In this document: one piece after another, positions 8,223 through 16,439 of the stretch
How the letters are laid out: every line of letters starts with the position of its first letter
Numbering within the stretch: the first letter of the stretch is position 1
Assembly (NCBI GenBank): GCA_021795715.1
Contig: JAJYPD010000017.1
Coordinates: forward strand, 1 to 35,414
From: Pseudomonadota bacterium
Lineage (GTDB): Bacteria > Pseudomonadota > Gammaproteobacteria > Acidiferrobacterales > Acidiferrobacteraceae
Direction: 5' to 3'
DNA: 35,414 nt
Made by a program: the position numbers and the translations under genes
Notes under the pieces: model-generated
Told to the model about the DNA's origin: nothing
The model's database searches: none
Seen by the model: the letters and a program-made list of their open reading frames with translations, nothing else

Positions 8223-9154
8223 GGCGCGAGCGGGGTCTTGCGCTCATCGTGGCGCTGCTGGTCGTGGCGTTGACCGCACTGATCGCCGCCGGCCTTATGC
8301 GCGGTGAATCCGTGTGGTTTAAGGAAAGCACGAATGCGCGGGCTTTGGCGCAGGGGCAGGCGGCGATTGATGGCGCGCTGCGTCTGGCGGCAGTGGAACT
8401 GACGCGCGAGGGGCAGAACGTCCAGATCGACGCCCTGACAGGCCAGTGGGCGCAGCCGTTGCCGCGGTTTCCGGTCGCAGGGGGCGTCGTGACAGCCGAT
8501 CTGACCGATCCGCAGGGGCGTTTCAATCTGAACGACCTTGTGGTCGACGGCCATGCGGTTCCCGATGCGGTTGCCACGTTCAGCCGCCTGCTGCAGCTGC
8601 TGGGCCTGAACCCGGAACTCGTGCAGGCGGTGGTCGCCTACGAGATGCCGCCGGGTACGCCGGATGGCGGTTTCGATGCGAGCTATCCGGCGCGCGCCCA
8701 TCCGTACCGGGCGGCCCGCCAGCCGTTTGCGGGCGTGAGCGAGCTGCGTCTCGTGCAGGGTTTCAACGCACGGATCGTGCACGCCTTGCGTCCTTATGTG
8801 AGCGCGTTGCCACTGGCTACGCCGGTCAATGTCGATACCGCACCGGGCCTGGTTCTGGCGGCGCTGGTGCCGGGTCTTACGGCGAAGGAGGGGTTGACGT
8901 TGAGTGCACAGGCGATGACGCAGCCGTTTCAGACGACGGCCGCCTTTGCCGCGGCGCTTCCGCAGGGCATGGCGGCGGCGTATCCCATTGCCGTCCAGAC
9001 GCAGTATTTCCTGGCGCATGTGACGGCGCATTTCGACGGCATGACGGTGCGGCGCCGGGCGCTTTTGTACCGGCCAAACCGCGGGCAGACCACCGTCATT
9101 CTTTGGCAGGAGGCTTTATGGCGACATCATCACGCGTCCACCACGACATCTTAG
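8219..9154 (+). CDS. gspK: Type II secretion system minor pseudopilin GspK
   Basis: GspK is the large minor pseudopilin that caps the tip. The 311-residue protein has leader MRRERG followed by LALIVALLVVALTALIAAGL. As is usual for GspK, there is no Glu at position 5. The long head contains the conserved DPQGRFNLNDLV segment and a helical SAM-like region (FAGVSELRLVQGFN, then PYVSALP and PVNVDTAP). ATG 8219 overlaps the gspJ stop as ATGA. The 3' end overlaps gspL by 37 bases. Confidence 0.95.
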   Translation: MRRERGLALIVALLVVALTALIAAGLMRGESVWFKESTNARALAQGQAAIDGALRLAAVELTREGQNVQIDALTGQWAQPLPRFPVAGGVVTADLTDPQGRFNLNDLVVDGHAVPDAVATFSRLLQLLGLNPELVQAVVAYEMPPGTPDGGFDASYPARAHPYRAARQPFAGVSELRLVQGFNARIVHALRPYVSALPLATPVNVDTAPGLVLAALVPGLTAKEGLTLSAQAMTQPFQTTAAFAAALPQGMAAAYPIAVQTQYFLAHVTAHFDGMTVRRRALLYRPNRGQTTVILWQEALWRHHHASTTTS

Positions 9155-10434
9155 GACCGCTGCGCCGCGCCACCGAGCCGCTTGCAAGGCGGTGGGCGCG
9201 CAGGCGAGAGCGCGTGTCGGCAGACATCCGCCGCCTGGTGCCGGCGGCACCAGTTGGGGTGTGGAATCTCATCCTGATCGACGCGGAAGCCGCACCTTTG
9301 ACGGTGGCATGGCAGGGGCCGTCCGGGGAGGCGGGACGCGGTGTGCTCGCCGATCTGCCATCGGCGGCGCGCCACGCCACTTTGCGGGTGTGGACTCCGG
9401 CGGTCGAGACCTTGCTGACGCGCGTGACATGGCCTGGGCGCAGCCGCGCGAAACTGGCGCAGGCGCTGCCCTTCTTGCTGGAAGAGCAGCTCTTGATGGA
9501 GCCGGAGCATCTGAATTTCACGCATCAGCAGACGCCGGGCGGGATCATGGTGGCGGTGACCGCCCGGGAACGTCTTGATGCGTGGCGCGCGGCGTTTTCG
9601 GCATCCGGGCTTGCGGCAAGCTTTTGCCCTCTGACACTCGGCCTGCCCTTTACCGAGGGACAGTGGAGCTGCTGTTTTGAGAACGGCCAGTGGGCGGTGC
9701 GCACGGGTCCCTATAGCGGGTTCGGCGCCATGGGGCGCCCCCTGGCGCCTCCGGCGCCCCTTACACAGGCCCTGGCGGAAGCGGCCGCCTCCGGAAACGG
9801 ACCGGCGGCGCTGCGTTTGTGCGGAGGTAATGAGACGCTGCGCGCTTTGCTCGAGGATCGGCTTGGCCTGCCGGTGGTGACCGAGGCGCGCCCGATCGGC
9901 GCCGTCGATGGCACGCCGTTGCGGCTCGGTGAGACGAAAGGGGCGATGACGGTGTCGGGCCTGACGGCCGTCCGATCGCTGCGGCCCACCCTGTGGGTGG
10001 CGGCGCTGTCACTGGCAATGGGGCTTGCCGGCATGACATACCAATGGATCCGTCTTGGATCCGAGCACGCGCGGCTCGAGCAGGCGCAGGCGCGGCTCTT
10101 TACGCGCAGTTTTCCGCGCGTGCCGGTCTTGGATCCGGCCGGGCAGATGGCAAGCGAGACCCGTGCGCTGGCCGCCCGCGCAGGGGGTGCCGGCGGTTTT
10201 CTGGGGCTGCTGGGACGCGCGGCTCCGGCGCTCAAGGGCCTGGGCGCGCAGGGTCTGACCGGCTTGCGTTACGGTGGCGGTGCCCTCGATGTGCAGGTCG
10301 AGGTGGCGCAATTTGCGGCGCTGACCGCGTTGAAAGAGGCGCTGGCGGCGCGGGGACTCGTGGTCGACGTGCATCACGTCATGAGCCGCCAAAAGGGTGT
10401 GCGCGCGGAACTGTCCCTGCGGAGGGCTTCATGA
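9118..10434 (+). CDS. gspL: Type II secretion system assembly protein GspL
   Basis: GspL is a bitopic inner-membrane protein whose actin-like cytoplasmic domain recruits GspE and whose periplasmic domain pairs with GspM. The 438-residue chain shows the cytoplasmic fold (about 45-270, including LAQALPFLLEEQLL, a hallmark of GspL/PilM-like domains), a membrane segment at about 291-311 (LWVAALSLAMGLAGMTYQWI) and a ferredoxin-like periplasmic domain up to residue 438. ATG 9118 has AGGAGG upstream at about 9108; the frame is open far upstream within gspK, but no other start has such a site. The TGA overlaps the gspM ATG. Confidence 0.93.
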   Translation: MATSSRVHHDILGPLRRATEPLARRWARRRERVSADIRRLVPAAPVGVWNLILIDAEAAPLTVAWQGPSGEAGRGVLADLPSAARHATLRVWTPAVETLLTRVTWPGRSRAKLAQALPFLLEEQLLMEPEHLNFTHQQTPGGIMVAVTARERLDAWRAAFSASGLAASFCPLTLGLPFTEGQWSCCFENGQWAVRTGPYSGFGAMGRPLAPPAPLTQALAEAAASGNGPAALRLCGGNETLRALLEDRLGLPVVTEARPIGAVDGTPLRLGETKGAMTVSGLTAVRSLRPTLWVAALSLAMGLAGMTYQWIRLGSEHARLEQAQARLFTRSFPRVPVLDPAGQMASETRALAARAGGAGGFLGLLGRAAPALKGLGAQGLTGLRYGGGALDVQVEVAQFAALTALKEALAARGLVVDVHHVMSRQKGVRAELSLRRAS

Positions 10435-10928
10435 TCGATTGGCGTGGATCGGTGGAGGCCGTGCAGGCTTTGTGGGCGGGTCGCCCGGAGTCTGAGCGGC
10501 GGATGATGCGTGTGGGCGGGGTCTTTATCCTGCCGCTTGTCTTTTATCTTGCCATCTGGGCGCCCTTGTCTGCGCGTGTGCAGGCGCTTTTGCATGCGGT
10601 GCCGCGCGAACGGGCGGCGCTTGTGCGGATGCGCAACGAAGCGCACATGCTGGCGCAGCTCAAAGGACGCGTCGGCCGCGCCCCGACGGGCACGGCGTTG
10701 CTGGGCCTGATCGAGCAGCAGGCGGCGGCGGCTGGTGTCGGCGTCGATGAACTGTCGCCACGCGGATCGCATCGCGCGGATCTGGTGTTGGGCAAGACGG
10801 CCTTCGCGACCGTGCTGCGGTTTGCCGCGACCTTGCAGGCTCAGGGCGTCACGGTCGCCCGCGCCAGTCTGGCGCCGGCCGGACCGGGACTGGTCAGCGG
10901 CCGGCTGACATTGCGGGCGTTGTCGTGA
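10431..10928 (+). CDS. gspM: Type II secretion system protein GspM
   Basis: The 165-residue bitopic protein has a short cytoplasmic N-terminus, one membrane segment at about residues 27-46 (GGVFILPLVFYLAIWAPL), a predicted helical stretch rich in Arg/Ala/Leu, and a small ferredoxin-like periplasmic domain. This is the GspM architecture, and it stabilises GspL in the inner membrane. ATG 10431 sits in an ATGA overlap with gspL and has GGAGGG at 10421-10426. Sequence conservation of GspM is low, so position between gspL and gspN is part of the evidence. Confidence 0.9.
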   Translation: MIDWRGSVEAVQALWAGRPESERRMMRVGGVFILPLVFYLAIWAPLSARVQALLHAVPRERAALVRMRNEAHMLAQLKGRVGRAPTGTALLGLIEQQAAAAGVGVDELSPRGSHRADLVLGKTAFATVLRFAATLQAQGVTVARASLAPAGPGLVSGRLTLRALS

Positions 10929-11671
10929 CGCGGATGTCGCGCTATGGCCTCATCGCCTTCGCCGGCTATCTGGTGTTTCTGGCGGCCACTGTGCCGGCGC
11001 GTCTGGTGTTGCCCCATGTCGGGTTGCCGCCGTCCCTTGCGATCACCGAGGTGCGCGGTTCCATCTGGTCGGGACAGGCGGTGCTGACGACCACCGCGCA
11101 GCCGGCTTCAATCTTAAGCCGCGTGCGTTTTCATGTGTGGCTAGGGGCTTTGCTGCACGGACGGTGGGGTTATGTCCTCCATGGGCAGGGTCCCCTTGCC
11201 GGGGACGTGTCGGTGGCCGTCGGCCGGCATCGGATCGAGTTGGCCGACATGGTCTTGAAGGCCACCGCCGGATCGGTCGGCCCGCTCGTGCCCGGTCTGC
11301 GCGATGCCGGCGCAAGCGGCGCCTTCGTCATGCGCGACCGGGATTGGGTCATGGGCGCACATGCCCATGGCGGCGGGCAACTCTCGTGGCACGACGCCGG
11401 TTTGGTGGCCGCACCGGTCGATCCGCTCGGCAGTTACCGGGTCACGTTCACCATGACGCCAGCCGGAGCCGTCTACAGAATCCGGACGCTCACCGGCAGG
11501 CTCACGATCACGGGGGGCGGGCATTACGAGGCCGCGAGCCGTATGGTCAGCTTTCGGGGTTTCGTCACCGGTCACGGCCTGCGCCTGCAGGGGTTTTTGC
11601 GCAGCGTCGGCTTTTTTGCCCGGCACGTGGGGCGGCCCATCCGTCTGCGTCTGCCCGTCGCGGCTCTTTAG
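10925..11671 (+). CDS. gspN: Type II secretion system protein GspN
   Basis: A 248-residue protein with an N-terminal membrane anchor (about residues 7-27) and a beta-rich periplasmic domain containing the recognisable VRGSIWSGQAVL motif of GspN, plus repeated GHYEAASRMVSFRGFV-like strands. GspN is a non-universal T2SS component of uncertain mechanical role, found in a subset of proteobacteria. The start is GTG 10925 (GTGA overlap with gspM) or the in-frame ATG 10934. It closes the operon; no clear U-tract terminator follows. Confidence 0.88.
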   Translation: MTRMSRYGLIAFAGYLVFLAATVPARLVLPHVGLPPSLAITEVRGSIWSGQAVLTTTAQPASILSRVRFHVWLGALLHGRWGYVLHGQGPLAGDVSVAVGRHRIELADMVLKATAGSVGPLVPGLRDAGASGAFVMRDRDWVMGAHAHGGGQLSWHDAGLVAAPVDPLGSYRVTFTMTPAGAVYRIRTLTGRLTITGGGHYEAASRMVSFRGFVTGHGLRLQGFLRSVGFFARHVGRPIRLRLPVAAL

Positions 11672-11927
11672 GCCCGTTCGGCGCCCTGGATTGCCCCGTA
11701 GGTCACCTGCTTTTCATCAAATCCGTCCGATGGATGATTCTCTATAGTTCTCACCTTTGACGAGCGGGCTCAGCGGATGGGGCGCGGCGACCCCGCCCCC
11801 GCGCCGTTTGGGGCCGGTCTGTCTTTGCGGTATCCTGTGCGGCCAGACCATAACAGAACCGGACACGCGCAGGCCCGGCAGAGCCGGGTTTGCGCCTTTT
11901 CTTTTGCAGGTGAGGAGATCTAGACGC
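11672..11927. other. Intergenic region between gspN and the large oxidoreductase
   Basis: No gene is evident in these 256 bases. A GC-rich hairpin pairs GGCGCGG at 11781-11787 with CCGCGCC at 11799-11805; it lacks a T-run and could be a weak terminator or simply composition. A second, shorter inverted repeat pairs GGTCTG at 11816-11821 with CAGACC at 11844-11849. GAGGAGA at 11912-11918 is the ribosome-binding site for the ATG at 11928. Confidence 0.4.
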
Positions 11928-14900
11928 ATGGCCGATAATGGGCGATCGCAGGCGGGGCAGTCTCAGGACGGACCGCAGCTGAACCTCCAGGGGTTTGAGT
12001 ATGGCGAACTCTTTACGCGCGATGGGTTGGCCCGCTTGGACCGGGAATTTCTCGGTTATCTGGCCCGGCAATCGCCCGCCGTGGCCGATGCACTGAAGAC
12101 GTATCGCGAGGGCCGGGATCCGGATGGCCCGATCGCGTTGAGCGAGTTTCTCCTGTCCGTTGCACCGCACGTCGAATCCTTCGTCATCCGGCTTTTTGGT
12201 ATCGAAGAGCAGGCCGGGGCCTTGCAGGCGCGCATCCGCAGCCAGGATGCCGTCATGGCATTCAAGAAGCTTTTCGTGCAGCGGCGGGGGCGGCGCTATC
12301 GGGGCGACTTCCCGCGCAGCTTCGGGGATCTCGATCAGTGGCTCGATGGCGAGATCCGCCAGCAGGGGCTGCCGGCCGAGGACCGCGAATGGGCGGTCGC
12401 GCGTCTGGGCGAGATCTGGTCGGCCGACGAGGAACGTTACAAGACCGAAATCGAATCCCTTACCCATTGGTGTGCCTTCATCCTCACCGATGCGGAGATC
12501 GCCAAGCGGTTTGCGCAGTGGGCGAGCTTTAAGCTGCCCAATCGTGTCGATCACACGCGGCTTGTGCCGGTACAGTCGATCAAGCGTTTCGGTACCGACA
12601 TGGTGGAGGGTCCAGCCGAGGGCATGCGCCGGCGTGACGGCTTCCATCTCACCGATACGCGCATGGATACGCGTCACATCCAGGGCGAGGTCCATTACTG
12701 TATCTACTGTCATGATCATGACGGGGATTTTTGCTCGAAGGGTTTCCCCGAGAAGAAGGGTGTGCCGGAACTCGGATTGAAGGTCGACCCGCTCGGCGTG
12801 ACGCTGACGGGCTGTCCGCTCGGCGAGAAGATCTCCGAGATGCACACCATGCGCCGCGACGGCCTGACCATTGCGGCGCTCGCCCTGATCATGGTCGACA
12901 ATCCGATGCTGCCGGTGACCGGGCATCGTATCTGCAACGACTGCATGAAGGGATGCATCTACCAAAAGCAGGATGCCGTGAACATCCCCGAAATCGAGAC
13001 GGCCGTACTGACGGACGTCCTGAAGCTGACCTGGGGCGTGGAAATCTATGATCTCTTCACGCGCTGGAACCCGCTGCTGCGCGATTGCCTGCCAGGGGCC
13101 GACACGGGTTACAAGGTCATGGTGGTGGGCATGGGTCCGGCCGGCTTTACGATGGCGCATTACCTGAGCCGCGCCGGCTGCACGGTGCTTGGTATCGACG
13201 GTCTGAAGATCGAACCGCTCCCTGAGCGGCTTCTCCGCCACCCGGTGGCCGACTGGGGCATGCTCACGGAAGATCTCGACGAGCGCATCCTGATGGGCTT
13301 TGGCGGTGTGGCCGAATACGGTATCACTGTGCGCTGGGACAAGAATTTCCTGAAACTCATCTATCTCTGCCTCGCCCGGCGGGCCAATGTGCGTGTCATT
13401 GGCGGTGTGCGTTTCGGCGGCACCATCACCGTCGACGATGCATGGCGCCTTGGATTTCATCACATCTGTATCGCCACCGGGGCAGGGCTTCCGCGCGTTG
13501 TGCCGATGACGAACAGTCTGGCCCGTGGCATGAGGCAGGCCAGCGACTTCCTCATGGCCCTGCAGCTGACGGGTGCCGGCAAGAAGTCGAGCCTTGCCAA
13601 TCTGCAGATCCGCATGCCGGCGGTGGTGATCGGCGGCGGGCTCACCGCCGTCGACACGGCCACCGAGGTGCAGAGCTACTACATAAAGCAGGTGGAAAAG
13701 ATCCTCGAGCGTCATGAGGCGATGGAGAAGACCCTCGGCGTCGAGATGATCCGCAAGGGCCTGCCGCCCGAGGATGAGCAGATTCTGGAGGAATTCCTCG
13801 AGCACGGCCGCGCGGTGCGCGCCGAGCGCGCCCGGGCGCGCGCGGCGCAGGAGGCGCCGAACTTCACGCCGCTTTTGCGGGAATGGGGCGGCGTGACGCT
13901 CGCCTACCGCAAGGGTATGAACAACTCGCCAGCCTATACGCGCAATCATGAGGAACTGATCAAGGCCCTGCAGGAAGGCTTGTATTATGCCGAAGGCCTC
14001 GATCCCAAGAGCGCGGAACTCGACGCCTTCGGCTACTGCCAGGCCCTGGTCGCGCGGCGCATGCAGGAAGTGGAGGGCCGCTGGATCACCACGGATCACG
14101 AGGTCCGGCTGCCGGCGCGTACGATCCTTGTGGCCGCAGGCACCGTGCCGAACACGATCTACGAGCGGGAGCATCCGGGTACCTTTGCGCTGGATGGCAA
14201 CCATTTCGAGGCGCATGTCGCCCATGGGGAGGGATTGCAGGCCGTCCAGGTGGCCCCGCACTGCAAGGCACCGGAGACCGGACCGTTCACTTCCTACATG
14301 AACGGCGCCAGACGCATCAGTTTTCTCGGTGACACCCATCCGGCGTTCCATGGCAGCGTGGTGAAGGCCGTGGCCTCGAGCAAGAGCGCCTATCCGCAGG
14401 TGCTCGCGGTGCTTTCGCACGAGCGCCCGGTGAAGGGTGACCCGCGGGCCTTTCTCGCCGGTCTTGCCGATCAGCTCGTGCCGCGTGTGGCCGCCATCGA
14501 CCGCAGCAATGCGGCGGTGGCGGAGGTGTGGATCCGCGCGCCGCTTGCGGCAAAGAATTTCCGTCCCGGGCAGTTCTTTCGTCTGCAGACTTTCGAGTCG
14601 GGCAGTCCCATGACCGCGGGTACGCGGCTGCAGGTACCGGTCATCACGGTGAGCGGGACCGGCGTGCAGGACGACCGCGTGCGCCTCATGGTCCTGCAGT
14701 ATGGGGCCGGTGCCCGTGTGGCCGGCCGCCTGCAGCCGGGCGATCCCCTGGTGCTCATGGGGCCGACGGGGGCGCCTACCGATATTCCGAAAGGCGAGAC
14801 CGTGGCGGTGATCGCCGGTCGGTGGGGTGCCGCGGTCATGCTCGACATTGGTCCGGTGCTGCGTGCGGCGGGTAACCGCGTCTTGTATGTGGCGGCGTTT

Positions 14901-15434
14901 GGCAAGGCGGCTGAACTCGACAATCAGGACGGGCTCGAGGCTGCTGCCGACCAGATCGTCTGGTGCACGGCGAGCGGACCCCGGATCACGCCGCGGCGCC
15001 CGCAGGACATCGCCGTCGAGGCAACGGACATGGTCAAGTTGCTGCTCGATTACGCAGGTGGCGTTTTGCCATTGCCGGCGGAGGCCGTCGGTCTGGGCGC
15101 CGTCGATCGGTTGCTGGTGATGGGTTCGACCGGATTGCTCAAGGCCTTCCAGTCCGCCCTGAAGGTCCAGCTGAAGGCCGTCCTGAAGCCGGATGTGCGG
15201 GCGATCGCCACCGTCGGCAGCCCCATGCAGTGCATGATGAAGGGTGTGTGCGCGCAATGTCTGCAGTGGCAGATCGATCCGGCGACCGGCAAGCGTACGC
15301 GCGCCGTGTTTTCGTGCGCCGAGCAGGATCAGCCGCTTGAATGGGTCGACCTCGATCACCTGGCGGCGCGCCAGGCGCAGAACCGGCTGCTTGAGCGGCT
15401 GACCAACCAGTGGTTGTCGCAGATCATGCCATAG
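11928..15434 (+). CDS. Large FAD/iron-sulfur NAD(P) oxidoreductase: GltD/NfnL-like half fused to PyrK/NfnS-like half
   Basis: The 1168-residue soluble protein has three parts. Residues 1-240 form a mostly helical extension of unknown function. The GltD-like part follows, with iron-sulfur cysteines C258, C261, C269, C296 (in TGCPLGEKI) and C336, C339, C343, an FAD-binding GMGPAG near 400, and a second Rossmann motif GGGLTAVD near 570 for NAD(P)H. From about 864 comes a ferredoxin-reductase-like module: flavin segment PGQFFRLQTF, nucleotide region VAVIAGRWGAAVMLDIGPVL, and a [2Fe-2S]-type motif C-x5-C-x2-C-x18-C (C1102, C1108, C1111, C1130). This matches the two subunits of NfnAB/SudAB joined in one chain, suggesting NAD(P)H/ferredoxin electron transfer. 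The substrate is not determinable. The start is fixed by GAGGAG nine bases upstream. It stands alone between gaps. Confidence 0.85.
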   Translation: MADNGRSQAGQSQDGPQLNLQGFEYGELFTRDGLARLDREFLGYLARQSPAVADALKTYREGRDPDGPIALSEFLLSVAPHVESFVIRLFGIEEQAGALQARIRSQDAVMAFKKLFVQRRGRRYRGDFPRSFGDLDQWLDGEIRQQGLPAEDREWAVARLGEIWSADEERYKTEIESLTHWCAFILTDAEIAKRFAQWASFKLPNRVDHTRLVPVQSIKRFGTDMVEGPAEGMRRRDGFHLTDTRMDTRHIQGEVHYCIYCHDHDGDFCSKGFPEKKGVPELGLKVDPLGVTLTGCPLGEKISEMHTMRRDGLTIAALALIMVDNPMLPVTGHRICNDCMKGCIYQKQDAVNIPEIETAVLTDVLKLTWGVEIYDLFTRWNPLLRDCLPGADTGYKVMVVGMGPAGFTMAHYLSRAGCTVLGIDGLKIEPLPERLLRHPVADWGMLTEDLDERILMGFGGVAEYGITVRWDKNFLKLIYLCLARRANVRVIGGVRFGGTITVDDAWRLGFHHICIATGAGLPRVVPMTNSLARGMRQASDFLMALQLTGAGKKSSLANLQIRMPAVVIGGGLTAVDTATEVQSYYIKQVEKILERHEAMEKTLGVEMIRKGLPPEDEQILEEFLEHGRAVRAERARARAAQEAPNFTPLLREWGGVTLAYRKGMNNSPAYTRNHEELIKALQEGLYYAEGLDPKSAELDAFGYCQALVARRMQEVEGRWITTDHEVRLPARTILVAAGTVPNTIYEREHPGTFALDGNHFEAHVAHGEGLQAVQVAPHCKAPETGPFTSYMNGARRISFLGDTHPAFHGSVVKAVASSKSAYPQVLAVLSHERPVKGDPRAFLAGLADQLVPRVAAIDRSNAAVAEVWIRAPLAAKNFRPGQFFRLQTFESGSPMTAGTRLQVPVITVSGTGVQDDRVRLMVLQYGAGARVAGRLQPGDPLVLMGPTGAPTDIPKGETVAVIAGRWGAAVMLDIGPVLRAAGNRVLYVAAFGKAAELDNQDGLEAAADQIVWCTASGPRITPRRPQDIAVEATDMVKLLLDYAGGVLPLPAEAVGLGAVDRLLVMGSTGLLKAFQSALKVQLKAVLKPDVRAIATVGSPMQCMMKGVCAQCLQWQIDPATGKRTRAVFSCAEQDQPLEWVDLDHLAARQAQNRLLERLTNQWLSQIMP

Positions 15435-15440
15435 GGGCTC

Positions 15441-15463
15441 CCTGCGCCTGTTCCGGGCGCAGG
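15441..15463 (+). terminator. Hairpin after the oxidoreductase gene
   Basis: CCTGCGCC at 15441-15448 pairs perfectly with GGCGCAGG at 15456-15463 across a seven-base loop, starting seven bases after the stop codon. The position is right for a transcription terminator, but there is no T-run, so it may instead protect the 3' end or act with Rho. Confidence 0.45.
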
Positions 15464-15547
15464 CGGCTGGTGCCGCGAAAGTTCCGGGCTTGTGCCCTGT
15501 GCCGTCCGGCGCGACAATGTATCGTCGATGCGTGACGGGGATCAGGG

Positions 15548-16165
15548 ATGACGATACCATTCGATACATTGGCGTATACGCATACGCTGCGCAATGCGGG
15601 AGTCGATCCGCAGCAGGCGGATGCCCACGCGGAGGCTCTCGTTATGGCGTTTTCCCAGGGTGTCGCGACGCGTGGCGATCTTACGGATCTCGGTCTGCGG
15701 CAATCTGCGGATCGGGCGCGGATGGGGAAGGCGCTGGAGGACCGCATCGCCGATGCCGAGGAAACACTGAACAGCCGCATCACCCAAGCCGAACAGGTAC
15801 TGGGCGATCGGATCACCGTGGTTGAGAAGGCACTGAGTGATCGGATCACCCGGGTTGAGAAGACGCTGAACGATCGGATTATTCTGGTTGAGAAGACACT
15901 GAACGATCGGATTACCCGGGTTGAGAAGACACTGAACGATCGGATTACCCGGGTTGAGAAGACACTGAACGATCGCATCATGCAAGTCGAGGAGGTCCTT
16001 GGGGGACGAATCGACGCCCTGTGCGAGCGGGTCGCGCGGCTTGAGCGGGAGTTTGGCGAATTGCGCCTCAATATGAGATGGGGCTTTGTCGTCATTGGTC
16101 TGCTCATCCTTCTGACAAGCCCCATGTCGACGCAGCTTGCCGAAGCGGCAGGTATCCTGCACTGA
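15548..16165 (+). CDS. Coiled-coil membrane protein of 11-residue (hendecad) repeats
   Basis: The 205-residue protein has an N-terminal helical region (1-55) with a LRNAGVDPQQADAHAEAL segment resembling the DUF1640/CCDC90 family. A run of about nine or ten 11-residue units follows (about 56-165, consensus ITRVEKTLNDR), then a C-terminal membrane helix (about 175-193) and a short tail. Units 4-7 (residues 100-143) are almost identical in protein and DNA. The 11-residue period predicts a straight or slightly right-handed coiled coil on the cytoplasmic side, anchored by the tail. Function is unknown; DUF1640 relatives are often near mobile or stress genes. There is only a weak ribosome-binding site before ATG 15548. 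Neighbours give no functional clue. Confidence 0.8.
   Translation: MTIPFDTLAYTHTLRNAGVDPQQADAHAEALVMAFSQGVATRGDLTDLGLRQSADRARMGKALEDRIADAEETLNSRITQAEQVLGDRITVVEKALSDRITRVEKTLNDRIILVEKTLNDRITRVEKTLNDRITRVEKTLNDRIMQVEEVLGGRIDALCERVARLEREFGELRLNMRWGFVVIGLLILLTSPMSTQLAEAAGILH
15845..15976 (+). repeat. Tandem 33-bp coding repeats, four near-identical units
   Basis: Four consecutive 33-base units encode ITRVEKTLNDR, IILVEKTLNDR, ITRVEKTLNDR and ITRVEKTLNDR. They differ by only a few bases. More diverged units extend on both sides (about 15713-16042). The third and fourth units are essentially identical, a sign of recent duplication by slippage or recombination. Confidence 0.9.
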
Positions 16166-16439
16166 AGGTTCCATCCCCGTAAATTCCCCGTGGGCCCAGG
16201 CCGTTTGCGTCACCCGGACAACAGGGGGCGCGGACGCGCCGCCTGCGGCGGTTGACGGGCGCGGCCGGATGACGGGCCGCCCGGCCCGGGTGCTTCCGTT
16301 TCTGTCCAGACGTTTTCCAGCGCCTCCGGTCATGCCTTGTGCATGCGATGGCCGCGCCGCTGCCACGAGCCCTGTTTTTGGGCTAGGCTTCAGGAGGGGA
16401 GGCCGATTGCCTCCATAAGAAAACCGGGGAGGAGGCTGC
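16166..16439. other. Intergenic region before the polytopic membrane protein gene
   Basis: These 274 bases hold no supported gene. They are GC-rich with several short inverted repeats between 16225 and 16255, and an AGCCC/GGGCT hairpin with a T-rich loop at about 16368-16384. GGAGGAGG at 16427-16434 is the ribosome-binding site of the next gene. Confidence 0.4.

Noticed and set aside
11751-15569. Minus-strand open frame of 1272 codons opposite the large oxidoreductase
   Set aside because: The plus-strand product has clear cofactor motifs; the reverse frame is rich in His, Arg and Asp without any recognisable domain, as expected for a GC-rich shadow frame.
15845-15976. Possible CRISPR array
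   Set aside because: Units are directly adjacent with no unique spacers and lie in frame in a coding gene.
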